From contig NZ_VTZU01000061.1 of the NCBI RefSeq assembly GCF_008370685.1, forward strand, positions 1 through 43,134: a DNA stretch of 43,134 bases, in the 5' to 3' direction. How positions within the stretch are numbered: position 1 is the first letter of the stretch; every line of letters starts with the position of its first letter. Under the pieces are notes generated by a model. It was not told the DNA's origin, searched no databases, and saw only the letters and a list, made by a program, of their open reading frames with translations. This DNA comes from Aquimarina sp. RZ0. Lineage in GTDB: Bacteria; Bacteroidota; Bacteroidia; Flavobacteriales; Flavobacteriaceae. This document shows, in pieces, positions 34,627-43,010 of the stretch. Both the position numbers and the translations under genes were made by a program.

Positions 34627-36831
34627 TTACAAAACAAGTAAACCATGATCTCTAAGTGTATCTATTGGTTTTGAGTACCAGAATACTTCAAAAGTATCAA
34701 AGGAATTCTCAAAATCCGATTTTAATTGACCGAAAGTAAGTGCGGTAGAATTTTGAGCAATTGATAGCTTTCCTAATGTATGTTGTAACCATTCCCCTTT
34801 TTTCTTTTCTATTTTTATAGTATTGCTTTCTTCTGGCGTATGAAAGGTAAGATGAACCATTGTTCTGCTGGTTCCTTTTTTTGATTGAGAAGTGCCGGAT
34901 ATCATTGGTTGTGTACCTAGCCATACAATCTTAGAACTAGGTTTAGGTAAAAGCACGGCTTCTGTCTGGAGATAATTTATAATAAGGTCTTTTTTAATAG
35001 TAGTTTTTGGAATTTTAAAATCAAACCAGTTTTGTAAAGGGAGTTCAAAACAAATACCATGCATATAATTAAAAAGAGATTTTTTTAGCCCAAAACTAAA
35101 CTTACTGTGGTCAATTCCTGTTGTATCTCTGAATTCTACATCATTGTTTGCAAAAGAAATATCCTTATAATCTGGTATAATACCATACCCAGAAGGGTTC
35201 AGTCCAATTGGACTGTGAGTGGTAAGCGCAAATTGATGCCAGAACCCTGACTGTATAATACCAAGCTCAAATAGTTGTCGTACCATCTCCAGGCTATCTA
35301 TTGTCTCTTGTATTGTCTGGGTAGGATATCCATACATTAAATAGGAATGCACCATAATACCAGCTTCTGTAAAATTTCTGGTTACCCTTGCTACCTGTGC
35401 TACAGTCACACCTTTATCGATCAATGCAAGCAAACGATCAGAAGCAACTTCTAATCCTCCGGAAACAGCAATACATCCCGAAGCTTTCAAAAGAATACAA
35501 AGATCAAGTGTAAAGCTTTTTTCGAACCTGATATTTGTCCACCAGCTTATAGATATTTTTCTTTTAATGATTTCTATAGCAAAAGCCCTCATCAGCGCTG
35601 GCGGGGCTGCCTCATCTACAAAATGGAATCCCTTTTCTCCCGTTTGTTTGATCATTTGCTCCACTCTGTCTGCTAGTAATTTTGCCGCAACAGGTTCATA
35701 AATTTTGATATAATCCAGAGAAATATCACAAAATGTGCATTTACCCCAATAACAACCGTGCGCCATCGTTAATTTATTCCATCTGCCATCACTCCATAAG
35801 CTATGCATAGGGTTTGCAATTTCTATCACAGAAATATAGTGGTCTAGTAACAAATCCGTGTAATCAGGAGTGCCTACTTCACTTTGTTTGTAGTCTTTTT
35901 TTGATGAAGAGTTACTATAGATTATCTCCGAATTTTCTCTAAAAAAAGTTCTTTTATATGTCTTGTAATTCTGATTTGATGGAGTAGGAGCGACAATATT
36001 GGATACTAATAGTTCTACTGGCAATTCTCCATCATCCAAAGTGATGTAATCAAAGAAATCAAAGACACGAATATCCGTGATGGATCGTAGCTCTGTGTTT
36101 GGAAACCCTCCGCCCATAGCCGTTTTGACGGTAGGATATTTCTTTTTAATCCATTGAGCACATCTAAAAGCACTATACAAATTACCGGGAAAGGGAACAG
36201 AAATACATACTAATTTTGGTTGTTCTATCTGTAACCTATCTTCCAGAATTCTTAAGGTAATAGTATCTATATAGGTAGGTTTTGTATTCAAGTAGTTGTA
36301 TAATTCATCAAAAGAATTAGCACTTCTACCCAGACGCTCTGCATATCGGCTAAAACCAAAGTTTTCATCTACGCATTCTACGATAAAATCAGATAAATCT
36401 TCCAGATAGAGTGTGGCTAGATGCTTTGCTTTATCTTGTAATCCCATCGATCCAAATGCCCATTCCATATCATCTAATTGTTCAAATCGAGAGGCTTTGG
36501 GTAGAAATTGATCACTACAGATTTGCCTGGCAAAGGTTTGGTTTTCTCCTTGTAAAAATTTAATTATAGGATCTATTGTTGTCAGATATGTTGCTCGCAA
36601 TGCATAGATTCTTTGAGAATTGGATGTTGTCATTCTATTTTGTCTAAAAGCAACTTCAAAAAGTGTAGTAAGCCCATTTTTTGAAAAAAGCGCTAAAATT
36701 ACTTCAATACCCAAATCCATTTGAAAAGAACTGTAGGTCTTTGTATTCAAAAACCCTTTAAGATACGCTGTAGCAGGATAAGGCGTATTTAATTGAGTAA
36801 ATGGTGGTGTGATGAGAAGAACGTCTTTCAT
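34627..36831 (-). CDS. B12-binding-type radical SAM protein
   Basis: 734 residues. The N-terminus starts DVLLITPPFTQLNTPYPATAYLKGFL, and PKLVCISVPFPGNLYSAFRCAQWIKKKYPTVKTAMGGGFPN (206-245) matches the cobalamin-binding-domain pattern, though no DxHxxG is seen, so cobalamin itself may not bind. The radical SAM core starts at about 355 with HGCYWGKCTFCDIS: Cys360, Cys365 and Cys368, a CX4CX2C spacing instead of the usual CX3CX2C. Downstream are SGGLEVASDRLLALIDKGVTV and HSYLMYGYPTQT, typical of the core. It is a long, Bacteroidetes-style orphan; neither a substrate peptide nor partner enzyme lies next to it. The reaction is unknown. Confidence 0.85.
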   Translation of the reverse strand: MKDVLLITPPFTQLNTPYPATAYLKGFLNTKTYSSFQMDLGIEVILALFSKNGLTTLFEVAFRQNRMTTSNSQRIYALRATYLTTIDPIIKFLQGENQTFARQICSDQFLPKASRFEQLDDMEWAFGSMGLQDKAKHLATLYLEDLSDFIVECVDENFGFSRYAERLGRSANSFDELYNYLNTKPTYIDTITLRILEDRLQIEQPKLVCISVPFPGNLYSAFRCAQWIKKKYPTVKTAMGGGFPNTELRSITDIRVFDFFDYITLDDGELPVELLVSNIVAPTPSNQNYKTYKRTFFRENSEIIYSNSSSKKDYKQSEVGTPDYTDLLLDHYISVIEIANPMHSLWSDGRWNKLTMAHGCYWGKCTFCDISLDYIKIYEPVAAKLLADRVEQMIKQTGEKGFHFVDEAAPPALMRAFAIEIIKRKISISWWTNIRFEKSFTLDLCILLKASGCIAVSGGLEVASDRLLALIDKGVTVAQVARVTRNFTEAGIMVHSYLMYGYPTQTIQETIDSLEMVRQLFELGIIQSGFWHQFALTTHSPIGLNPSGYGIIPDYKDISFANNDVEFRDTTGIDHSKFSFGLKKSLFNYMHGICFELPLQNWFDFKIPKTTIKKDLIINYLQTEAVLLPKPSSKIVWLGTQPMISGTSQSKKGTSRTMVHLTFHTPEESNTIKIEKKKGEWLQHTLGKLSIAQNSTALTFGQLKSDFENSFDTFEVFWYSKPIDTLRDHGLLVL

Positions 36832-37014
36832 GAAAAGTATATTATAATCTTATAACTGTCTTATTGCAAAAAAAGCTGACTAAGTGCTGCAATTTATTAA
36901 AACCTATCTTAAGACAGCAAGTATTGAAGTGGTTTAAAGCATTCATTATGTAAGAATAGTTTTTTATTCTAAAACATACATCAATTTTGATAAGCAATAC
37001 CAATTTAATCAATA

Positions 37015-37042
37015 GAATTCCCCGATGCTCTGCATCGGAGGT
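37015..37042. repeat. REP-like palindrome 1
   Basis: GAATTCCCCGATGCTCTGCATCGGAGG folds as CCCGATGC / GCATCGGA around TCT (37020-37040, one mismatch). It matches the style of the GAATACCCCGATGCTCTGCATCGGGG hairpins scattered in flavobacterial genomes, a remembered pattern that is not checked here. Confidence 0.5.
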
Positions 37043-37100
37043 TTTAGAGGAAAGTTTGAAAACGGATGGTTTTCATTAAATTGTAAAACTTTCTTCCGTT

Positions 37101-37131
37101 GAATACCCCTATGGCTCTGCCTCGGGGATTC
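37101..37131. repeat. REP-like palindrome 2
   Basis: GAATACCCCTATGGCTCTGCC then TCGGGGATTC: a GAAT..ATTC outer stem, CCCC/GGGG and GGC/GCC around TCT, with bulges. It is related to the palindrome about 85 bp upstream and likely a diverged member of the same family. The remaining bases of the 36832-37164 gap show no ORF. Confidence 0.5.
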
Positions 37132-37164
37132 TTTATTTATAAAAATTTTGAAATGAAATTACGC

Positions 37165-37410
37165 TCAAATATATCCGTCTTTCCATTTTTTATAGGCTGT
37201 TCTCAAACAATGCCCAGAAGGGCGATATCCTTGTGCTTTTGACTGCTGAGCCGAATTGAAGAACACTCGATTTTCTTTTTTCATTCTTTTACCGGATTTA
37301 CAATGTAACGTTCCGTATATCTTTAATTTACGATTTCTGCCATACAAGATCTCCTGCTGCTTTATTTTTTGATGTAGAACAGTATCCTTTATTTCAATAT
37401 GTTTTATCAT
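37165..37410 (-). CDS. Small Ada-like metal-binding-domain protein (81 aa)
   Basis: 81 residues resembling the N-terminal zinc domain of Ada. The pattern IYGTLHCKSGKRMKKENRVFFNSAQQSKAQGYRPSGHCLRTAYKKW parallels Ada's C..C....RENVxFF......GFRPCxxC. By eye only two of the four Ada zinc cysteines are present: Cys37 and Cys68. Ser65 takes the place of the Cys in RPCxxC (codon TCT, one base from TGT), and the first Ada Cys position is Gly. A methyl-acceptor role is therefore doubtful. It is the last gene of the alkylation-response operon, 4 bp after the oxygenase. Confidence 0.7.
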   Translation of the reverse strand: MIKHIEIKDTVLHQKIKQQEILYGRNRKLKIYGTLHCKSGKRMKKENRVFFNSAQQSKAQGYRPSGHCLRTAYKKWKDGYI

Positions 37411-37414
37411 GGGA

Positions 37415-38128
37415 TTAGCTGGTTGCTTCGTGAAATATAATTCCTAAGGTATGTCGTTCACCACTAGTTAGTTTGCTAACGCCGTGTTTTATAGTTCCAC
37501 GATAATATCCTTTTGTTCCTTTGACCGGTCTGAAATTGGTTGTAAAAATGAGCATATCTCCTTTCTTTGGTCTTAAAACTGTAGCTTTGGATTGTGCTCT
37601 TGGCGTCTGTTGTATCAATACAAATTCTCCACCTGTATACTCCTTATCAGGTTCGTTTAAAAATAATACAGTTTGTAATGGAAAATAGATTTCTCCATAT
37701 AAATCTTGATGTAATGCATTAAATCCATCTTTTTTATATTTTAGAATTAAAGGTGTTGGTTTTAGTTGATTGTGTTGATTACAAAGTGATTGTAAGCCTT
37801 CAAATGTTTTTGGAAATGATGTATCAATTTTGAGTGTTTTCATCCATAGATTCGCAATTGGAGCAAGATAAGGGTATGTCGTTTCTCGTAAGGTTTGAAT
37901 GATTTTTGGAAGTGGATACTTAAAATATTTATATTCTCCAGAGCCAAATCGATGCCGTTTCATGCTCACAGTTTTTCGATATAAACTTTGGGTATCATAA
38001 TTATTTATAAGTTCCAGACATTGGCTGCCACATAATAATTTTGGAACAATTGCAAAACCACTTTCATTCAAGGATTCTGATACAGATTGCCAGTCGGTTT
38101 TTGTAAGTTTGATTGTAAGATCCTCCAT
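37415..38128 (-). CDS. 2-oxoglutarate/Fe(II)-dependent oxygenase (alkylation-repair-linked)
   Basis: 237 residues. A facial triad is visible: His140 and Asp142 in NALHQDLYGEI and His215 in GTIKHGVSKL, with Arg225 (GERHTL) as the expected 2-oxoglutarate ligand. The fold begins with GFAIVPKLLCGSQCLEL. It resembles prokaryotic 2OG-Fe(II) oxygenases found beside ada/ogt genes, functionally comparable to but not close in sequence to AlkB. The likely role is oxidative demethylation of alkylated bases or a related repair step. It sits between the AraC-methyltransferase (12 bp gap) and the small Ada-like gene (4 bp gap). Confidence 0.82.
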   Translation of the reverse strand: MEDLTIKLTKTDWQSVSESLNESGFAIVPKLLCGSQCLELINNYDTQSLYRKTVSMKRHRFGSGEYKYFKYPLPKIIQTLRETTYPYLAPIANLWMKTLKIDTSFPKTFEGLQSLCNQHNQLKPTPLILKYKKDGFNALHQDLYGEIYFPLQTVLFLNEPDKEYTGGEFVLIQQTPRAQSKATVLRPKKGDMLIFTTNFRPVKGTKGYYRGTIKHGVSKLTSGERHTLGIIFHEATS

Positions 38129-38140
38129 GACGGTACATTT

Positions 38141-38989
38141 TTATGTTGGAGTATTAATTCTGGAAGCTTCCCATCCAATAATAGCAGTTTTGCGAGTCGT
38201 TCCCCACATGTATCCTCCAAATATTCCTGTGGATTGAATAACTCTATGACATGGGATCAAAAAAGCAATCGGATTGTTACCAATTGCCGTTCCAACAGCT
38301 CTTGATGCTTTGGGTTTTCGAATTTCAGTAGCAATATTACCATAGGTCGCCAAATTTCCCATTGGAATTTTCAAAAGTGTTTCCCATACTTTTAACTGAA
38401 AATCAGTACCTTTTAAGTGCAATTTTATTTCATGTATATTGCTCCAATCCTGTGTGTAAATTAAAAGAGCATTTTTTTGAATCTCATCCGTTTGCATATT
38501 GAAATTTGCATTCGGAAAACGCTTTTCTAATTCTGAAAAAACATCATTTTTATCATCAGAAAATCCCATATAGCAGATTCCTTTATGAGTAGATGCTACT
38601 AATATTTTGCCAAATAAACTTTCTGCATAACTGTAGTTTATAGTAAGGTTTTGTCCTTTGTTTTTGTATTCTCCAGGAGTCATTCCTTCGATTTTGACAA
38701 ACAAATCATGCAATCTCCCGGTACCAGAAAGCCCAGTTTTGTATGCAGCCTCAAACAAGGTAGATTGCGTAGTATGTAAAATCTCCTTTGCGTATTGAAC
38801 ACTTATATATTGCAAGAATTTTTTTGGACTGACACCAGCCCAATTAGTAAAAAGTCGTTGAAAATGATAAGGACTTACATGTACTTTTTTAGCAATTTCC
38901 TCAAGGGTGGGTTGTGTTGTGAAATGCTGTTGGATATACTGTATGGCCTCTGCTATCCGATTATAATTTATGTATTCTTGCTCGCTCAT
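38141..38989 (-). CDS. AraC-type regulator fused to methylated-DNA-[protein]-cysteine S-methyltransferase (Ada C-terminal type)
   Basis: 282 residues from the preferred Met. An upstream ATG (39022) would add 11 residues but lies above a perfect -7 box (39011-39018), so 38989 fits the promoter better. Residues 10-110 are an AraC/XylS helix-turn-helix pair (ALTLEEIAKKVHVSPYHFQRLF-type, here TLEEIAKKVHVSPYHFQRLF). The C-terminal half is the O6-methylguanine methyltransferase domain with the acceptor motif LIPCHRVIQ (Cys247) and GGYMWGTTRK. Compared with E. coli Ada, the N-terminal zinc domain is missing here and a related domain is encoded separately downstream. It repairs alkylated guanine and probably activates its own operon. 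Confidence 0.92.
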   Translation of the reverse strand: MSEQEYINYNRIAEAIQYIQQHFTTQPTLEEIAKKVHVSPYHFQRLFTNWAGVSPKKFLQYISVQYAKEILHTTQSTLFEAAYKTGLSGTGRLHDLFVKIEGMTPGEYKNKGQNLTINYSYAESLFGKILVASTHKGICYMGFSDDKNDVFSELEKRFPNANFNMQTDEIQKNALLIYTQDWSNIHEIKLHLKGTDFQLKVWETLLKIPMGNLATYGNIATEIRKPKASRAVGTAIGNNPIAFLIPCHRVIQSTGIFGGYMWGTTRKTAIIGWEASRINTPT

Positions 38990-39010
38990 GTTTGTCGAAA
39001 TTTTATAAAT

Positions 39011-39057
39011 CAAAAGTAGCATTGATTTTATAGTGATAAAATCCGAAACTTGCGCAT
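39011..39057 (-). promoter_or_regulatory. Promoter with Ada-box-like site for the alkylation operon
   Basis: On the reverse strand ATGCGCAAG (complement of 39048-39056) resembles the E. coli Ada box (AAAGCGCAAG). It lies 32 bases upstream of TACTTTTG (complement of 39011-39018), an exact Bacteroidetes -7 match. The position expected for a -33 element shows no TTG, which would suit an activator-dependent promoter. The leader to the start at 38989 would be about 15 bases. Confidence 0.45.
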
Positions 39058-39180
39058 ATTTTTATAAATATCAATGTGTCCAACAAAGTTATGATATAGG
39101 GTTCATTTTGGCAGAAAATAAGCTGCTTGTATAAAAGATAGTAGAATTATTAATGTTGAATATGTGTTTTTGAAGTTAAA

Positions 39181-39882
39181 CTATTTTAGAATTTCTTCTG
39201 CAACCGGTAGAATTTTTTTTACCCATTCACTATACTGAAACCCACTGGGGTGTAAATTATCAGGAGCTAATGCCATGGGAGCATTTTGGAATGCCCTGGA
39301 GATAGTAGTAACATCGATAAAAGAAATATCTTGCTCCAGACATTGTTGTCTTATATACGCATTATATACATTCAGTTCTTTTGCGATGGTAACACTATCG
39401 CCAAACAATCCACCACCAAAAGGAGTAACGCCATAATCAGGAATAGAAATCACAATCACCTTATTCTTATTTCCGGCAAGAGATACTGCTGTATTTAGTA
39501 ATAATGTGAATTCTTGTTGAAATTCTGATAATTCAAGGTTTTGGAATTGATTGTTTACTCCAATTAATAAGGAGACAAGATCATGGGATTCTGGATCTTC
39601 CTGTTCAATTGCCTGAATTAGATCACTTGTAGTCCAACCAGTTTTTGCAATAACCGTGAGTTGTGGAATTTTTCTTGTAGTATTCTGTAAAGAATCTCTT
39701 AGCTGAAAAGGCCAGCTTTTATTTTGTTCTACTCCTTGCCCAATAGTATATGAGTCTCCCAAGGCTAAAAATGAAAATTTTTTTATTTCTTCTTCAGTAG
39801 TCGTATCAACATCAGTATCCGAAGAGCAACAAATAAACAGCTGCAAGAAGAAAATCAATATCCAAATTATTTTTTTACTCAT
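39181..39882 (-). CDS. SGNH/GDSL-family hydrolase lipoprotein
   Basis: 233 residues. A lipoprotein signal ends LQLFICC (Cys18/19). The GDS block LALGDSYTIGQGVEQNKSW (catalytic Ser), LIGVNNQFQ (block III-like GVNN) and DNLHPSGFQY (catalytic Asp and His) show an SGNH esterase/lipase. Such surface or periplasmic enzymes deacetylate glycans or cleave short-chain esters. Adjacent to an arylsulfatase, it may work in polysaccharide use, but no polysaccharide-utilisation genes (SusC/D) are seen here. It is divergent from the sulfatase, with about 190 bp between. Confidence 0.87.
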   Translation of the reverse strand: MSKKIIWILIFFLQLFICCSSDTDVDTTTEEEIKKFSFLALGDSYTIGQGVEQNKSWPFQLRDSLQNTTRKIPQLTVIAKTGWTTSDLIQAIEQEDPESHDLVSLLIGVNNQFQNLELSEFQQEFTLLLNTAVSLAGNKNKVIVISIPDYGVTPFGGGLFGDSVTIAKELNVYNAYIRQQCLEQDISFIDVTTISRAFQNAPMALAPDNLHPSGFQYSEWVKKILPVAEEILK

Positions 39883-40075
39883 TTGATGAAAACATAAAAG
39901 AGAATCGTTGCTGTAAGATACTAATTATTATTAAAACTTTTTTATTACAGACGAATGCACTCTGAGTATGAATAGTCAAATCTGAAAATAACACCTTTTG
40001 TTATAGATATATGTCTAAATGTATTAGGGGCACGATTAAAAATATGATAGTTTTATCTTTTAATTCTATTAAAAC

Positions 40076-41677
40076 ATGAGTATGAACAATAATTTAAAAT
40101 GTAATACTACCATAACCTTAGTATTTGCCTTCGCATTATTTTTTGTTAGTTGTAAAGAAGATTCAGAAAAAATTAAAAATGAAGCAGAGATTACTGCATC
40201 CGCAACCAAAAAAGAAACCAAACCCAATATTATCGTGATTTATATGGATGATTTGGGGTATGGAGATGTTAGTTTTAACGGGGCAACAGCGTTGAAAACG
40301 CCTAATATGGATAAGCTTGCTAATAATGGTGTACGTTTTACCAATGGGTATGCTAGTTCGGCTACCTGTACCCCCAGTCGTTATGCATTGCTTACAGGAA
40401 CATATCCCTGGAGAAATAAGAATGCGAAGATTTTACCAGGGACAGCACCCCTGATAATTGATACAACGCAAGTGACAATTCCCAAAATACTTCAGGAAAA
40501 AGGATACCATACAGGGATTGTAGGGAAATGGCATTTGGGCTTAGGTTTAGGCAAAGTAGATTGGAATACTCAGGTAAGTCCGGGGCCTAATGAAGTAGGC
40601 TTTGATTATGCATATATAATGGCAGCGACCCAAGACAGAGTACCTACCGTATATATCGAAAACGGAAATGTGGTGAATCTGGATCCTAATGATCCTATTA
40701 AAATAGACTATTCACATAATTTTGATGGAGAACCAACTGGCATAGATAATCCTGAATTATTGAAATTAAAATGGCATCACGGACATAATAATAGTATTGT
40801 AAATGGGATTCCCAGAATTGGATTTATGAAAGGTGGAGAAAAGGCGAAATGGATTGATGAAGATATGGCAGATAATTTCCTAAAGAAGGCTCAGGAATAT
40901 GTCGTGACTCATAAAGAAAAACCTTTCTTTTTGTACTATGCTCTCCAGCAACCGCACGTTCCCAGAACTCCTCATCCACGTTTTGTTGGGAAATCAGGCA
41001 TGGGACCGCGAGGCGATGTGATTCTTGAAGCAGATTGGTGTATTGGGCAATTTATAGATACCTTAGAAAAAGAAGGCATTTTAGAAAATACGCTTATTGT
41101 TTTTTCTAGTGATAATGGTCCTGTACTCAATGATGGTTATTATGACGATGCGGTAGAAAAAATAGGAAATCATAAACCGGCAGGAAACTTAAGAGGAGGA
41201 AAATATAGTTTGTTTGAGGCAGGTACCAAAGTACCATTCTTTACTTATTGGAAAGGGAAAATAAAGCCACAAGTCAGCGATGCACTTGTTTGCCAGATGG
41301 ATTTGTTATCATCGTTGGCAAAATTTGCCGGGAGTGATATACGAACCAAAGACAGTGAAGAATTAATGGAGGTCTTTTTAGGGAATTCTAAGAAAGGAAG
41401 AGAAGCATTAATTGTAGAAGCAAACTTAAAAACTGCCTTGCGTAAGGGTGATTGGGTGATGATTCCACCATATGATGGAAATAAAATCAACACAGAGGTA
41501 AATATCGAATTAGGGAATGATTCAAAATTTCAGTTGTATAACATAATGGAAGATCAGAGACAGACAAATGATTTAAGTGAGTCACATAAAGAAAAGCTAT
41601 CAGAAATGATGACTGTATTTGAAGAAATTAGAGGGGAAGAATATACTAAAAATGTAAAACGACTTGAACTAAAGTAA
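40076..41677 (+). CDS. Sulfatase (arylsulfatase family), lipoprotein
   Basis: 533 residues. The lipobox FVSC (Cys26) indicates an exported lipoprotein. The sulfatase signature ATCTPSRYALLTG has Cys98 in CTPSR, the residue matured to formylglycine, followed by TGTYPWR. Metal-binding Asp58-Asp59 lie in IYMDDLGYGDV, and later conserved segments are GKWHLGLG and SSDNGPVL. It hydrolyses sulfate esters, as expected for a marine bacterium using algal sulfated polysaccharides. An N-terminal charged linker (27-48) precedes the domain. A formylglycine-generating enzyme must be encoded elsewhere. The gene stands alone. Confidence 0.93.
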   Translation: MSMNNNLKCNTTITLVFAFALFFVSCKEDSEKIKNEAEITASATKKETKPNIIVIYMDDLGYGDVSFNGATALKTPNMDKLANNGVRFTNGYASSATCTPSRYALLTGTYPWRNKNAKILPGTAPLIIDTTQVTIPKILQEKGYHTGIVGKWHLGLGLGKVDWNTQVSPGPNEVGFDYAYIMAATQDRVPTVYIENGNVVNLDPNDPIKIDYSHNFDGEPTGIDNPELLKLKWHHGHNNSIVNGIPRIGFMKGGEKAKWIDEDMADNFLKKAQEYVVTHKEKPFFLYYALQQPHVPRTPHPRFVGKSGMGPRGDVILEADWCIGQFIDTLEKEGILENTLIVFSSDNGPVLNDGYYDDAVEKIGNHKPAGNLRGGKYSLFEAGTKVPFFTYWKGKIKPQVSDALVCQMDLLSSLAKFAGSDIRTKDSEELMEVFLGNSKKGREALIVEANLKTALRKGDWVMIPPYDGNKINTEVNIELGNDSKFQLYNIMEDQRQTNDLSESHKEKLSEMMTVFEEIRGEEYTKNVKRLELK

Positions 41678-42025
41678 TGTGAATTTGATGATGCGTCAGT
41701 TTGATTGAAATTATGATAAGAATTTTATGTCAAAACAGGCTTTTGAGCTTAAAAACCTATTCTCGATACTCAAAGAAATCAATGAGACTTGGCATCAGAA
41801 TAATAAAAAGGAGTCAACACGTCTGGTAGTGGTTTGTCGTAGCGATAGCGGAGAGAAATTGTATCGAGACTTCAGGGGGTAGTATTGATCGCATCTCAAT
41901 ACACTGCTCCTTATTCCGTAGCACTCGAATTGATGGTTTTATCTTCTATCTTCTACATTAATAGCCTAACTAAGAGTTGTTATTATAATGGATAGTCTAT
42001 TTTTTAATTGAAAACGAAAAAGAGT
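41678..42025. other. Gene-free stretch with TCTCRATAC palindromic repeats
   Basis: No convincing ORF. TCTCGATAC (41761-41769), the reversed GTATCGAGA (41861-41869) and TCTCAATAC (41894-41902) recur, and TGTATCGAGA / TCTCAATACA (41860-41869 and 41894-41903) form a 10-bp hairpin with one wobble. This looks like a degenerate dispersed-repeat patch. Confidence 0.4.
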
Positions 42026-42062
42026 AGAGCTATCTTGAAATAAAAATAATCAAGATAGCTCT
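42026..42062 (-). terminator. Terminator of the small lipoprotein gene
   Basis: AGAGCTATCTTGA (42026-42038) and TCAAGATAGCTCT (42050-42062) form a perfect 13-bp stem with an 11-base loop. On the reverse strand it is followed by ACTCTTTTTCG, a T-rich tail. It lies 56 bases past the stop of the gene at 42118. Confidence 0.7.
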
Positions 42063-42117
42063 AAACATATTATGTATATAATAGATTTCTTATTAAGGGA
42101 ATAATTGAATTATCAAA

Positions 42118-42756
42118 TTAATCACCAACACAAGATCTGAAGGTGTCCATTGCTTCTGATCCACAACTTACGTAAAGGGATCCTGTTTTAATGATACCTA
42201 TAAAAGTACCTGGCCCATTATCAAAAAAGTTAGAAATAGTGTTTTCTAATAATGTGATGGCGTAATTTGTTTCACAGTTAAACTTAGAATCACTAAGATC
42301 TAAATTACAATCTTTGCTTTGTAGCGATTTTCTTCTATCTACCATTTGTCTCGTGATTTCGTCAGAGATCGTGCTTTTAATAGCATCTTCTGTCATCTGA
42401 TCATCAGACGCTTTTAATTCTTCCAGAAATGTATTTACACGATTTTGCATTACAAAAAGTGTTTTAGCAACTAATCCTGCATCTGCAATATTAGCCATTT
42501 CTAATTCAGCTAATAAAGAGTCATAACTATAATGAATAGGAGGAGATGCATCTCTGGTAATATTAAATCCTTGTTGGTTACCTAGTAGTAAAGATATGTC
42601 ATTGGTAAAAGAAAGCTGTTTTTCAACAAAATCTTTGAGTAAAGATTGATTGATTTCCTCTTTTTCATCTTCTGTAGATTCCTTGGTACAAGCGGTCAAA
42701 AAGATACCTAATGAAAGCACTAAGATGAAAGTTCGAAAAGAGTATAATGTATTCAT
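42118..42756 (-). CDS. Hypothetical lipoprotein (212 aa)
   Basis: 212 residues with a lipoprotein signal ending SLGIFLTAC (Cys23). The mature protein is largely helical and acidic, with a segment rich in Ser and Leu (FVEKQLSFTNDISLLLGNQQGFNITRD). Cysteines occur in KDCNLDLSDSKFNCE and at YVSCGSEAMDTFRSC, possibly forming disulfides. No domain is recognised. It is monocistronic, with an exact -7 box upstream and a strong terminator downstream, and probably faces the periplasm or surface. Confidence 0.75.
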   Translation of the reverse strand: MNTLYSFRTFILVLSLGIFLTACTKESTEDEKEEINQSLLKDFVEKQLSFTNDISLLLGNQQGFNITRDASPPIHYSYDSLLAELEMANIADAGLVAKTLFVMQNRVNTFLEELKASDDQMTEDAIKSTISDEITRQMVDRRKSLQSKDCNLDLSDSKFNCETNYAITLLENTISNFFDNGPGTFIGIIKTGSLYVSCGSEAMDTFRSCVGD

Positions 42757-42806
42757 AACTAAGAGATTTGAGTGTGAATAGTTTTGCAGGTTTTAATTTT
42801 TGTAGG

Positions 42807-42814
42807 CAAACCTA
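42807..42814 (-). promoter_or_regulatory. -7 box of the small lipoprotein gene
   Basis: The reverse strand reads TAGGTTTG, an exact TAnnTTTG match, giving a leader of about 45 bases. The nearest TTTTG upstream is only 10 bases away, so no properly spaced -33 is seen. Confidence 0.4.
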
Positions 42815-43010
42815 TTTTAGTAGTCAAAATTAAAAAAATAGAAAAATAGAAGCTAAGAATTTAGCTCTAAACTATTGTTTGTAAGGATTGATCTAGTATT
42901 CGTTATGAATTATAAAGTAATAGATTTCACTTACGTATTATTCAAGTAAAAAAAGATTGCTTTTACTGGAGTATTACGCATTGAAAAAAAACAAAAAGAA
43001 GCTGAAGATG

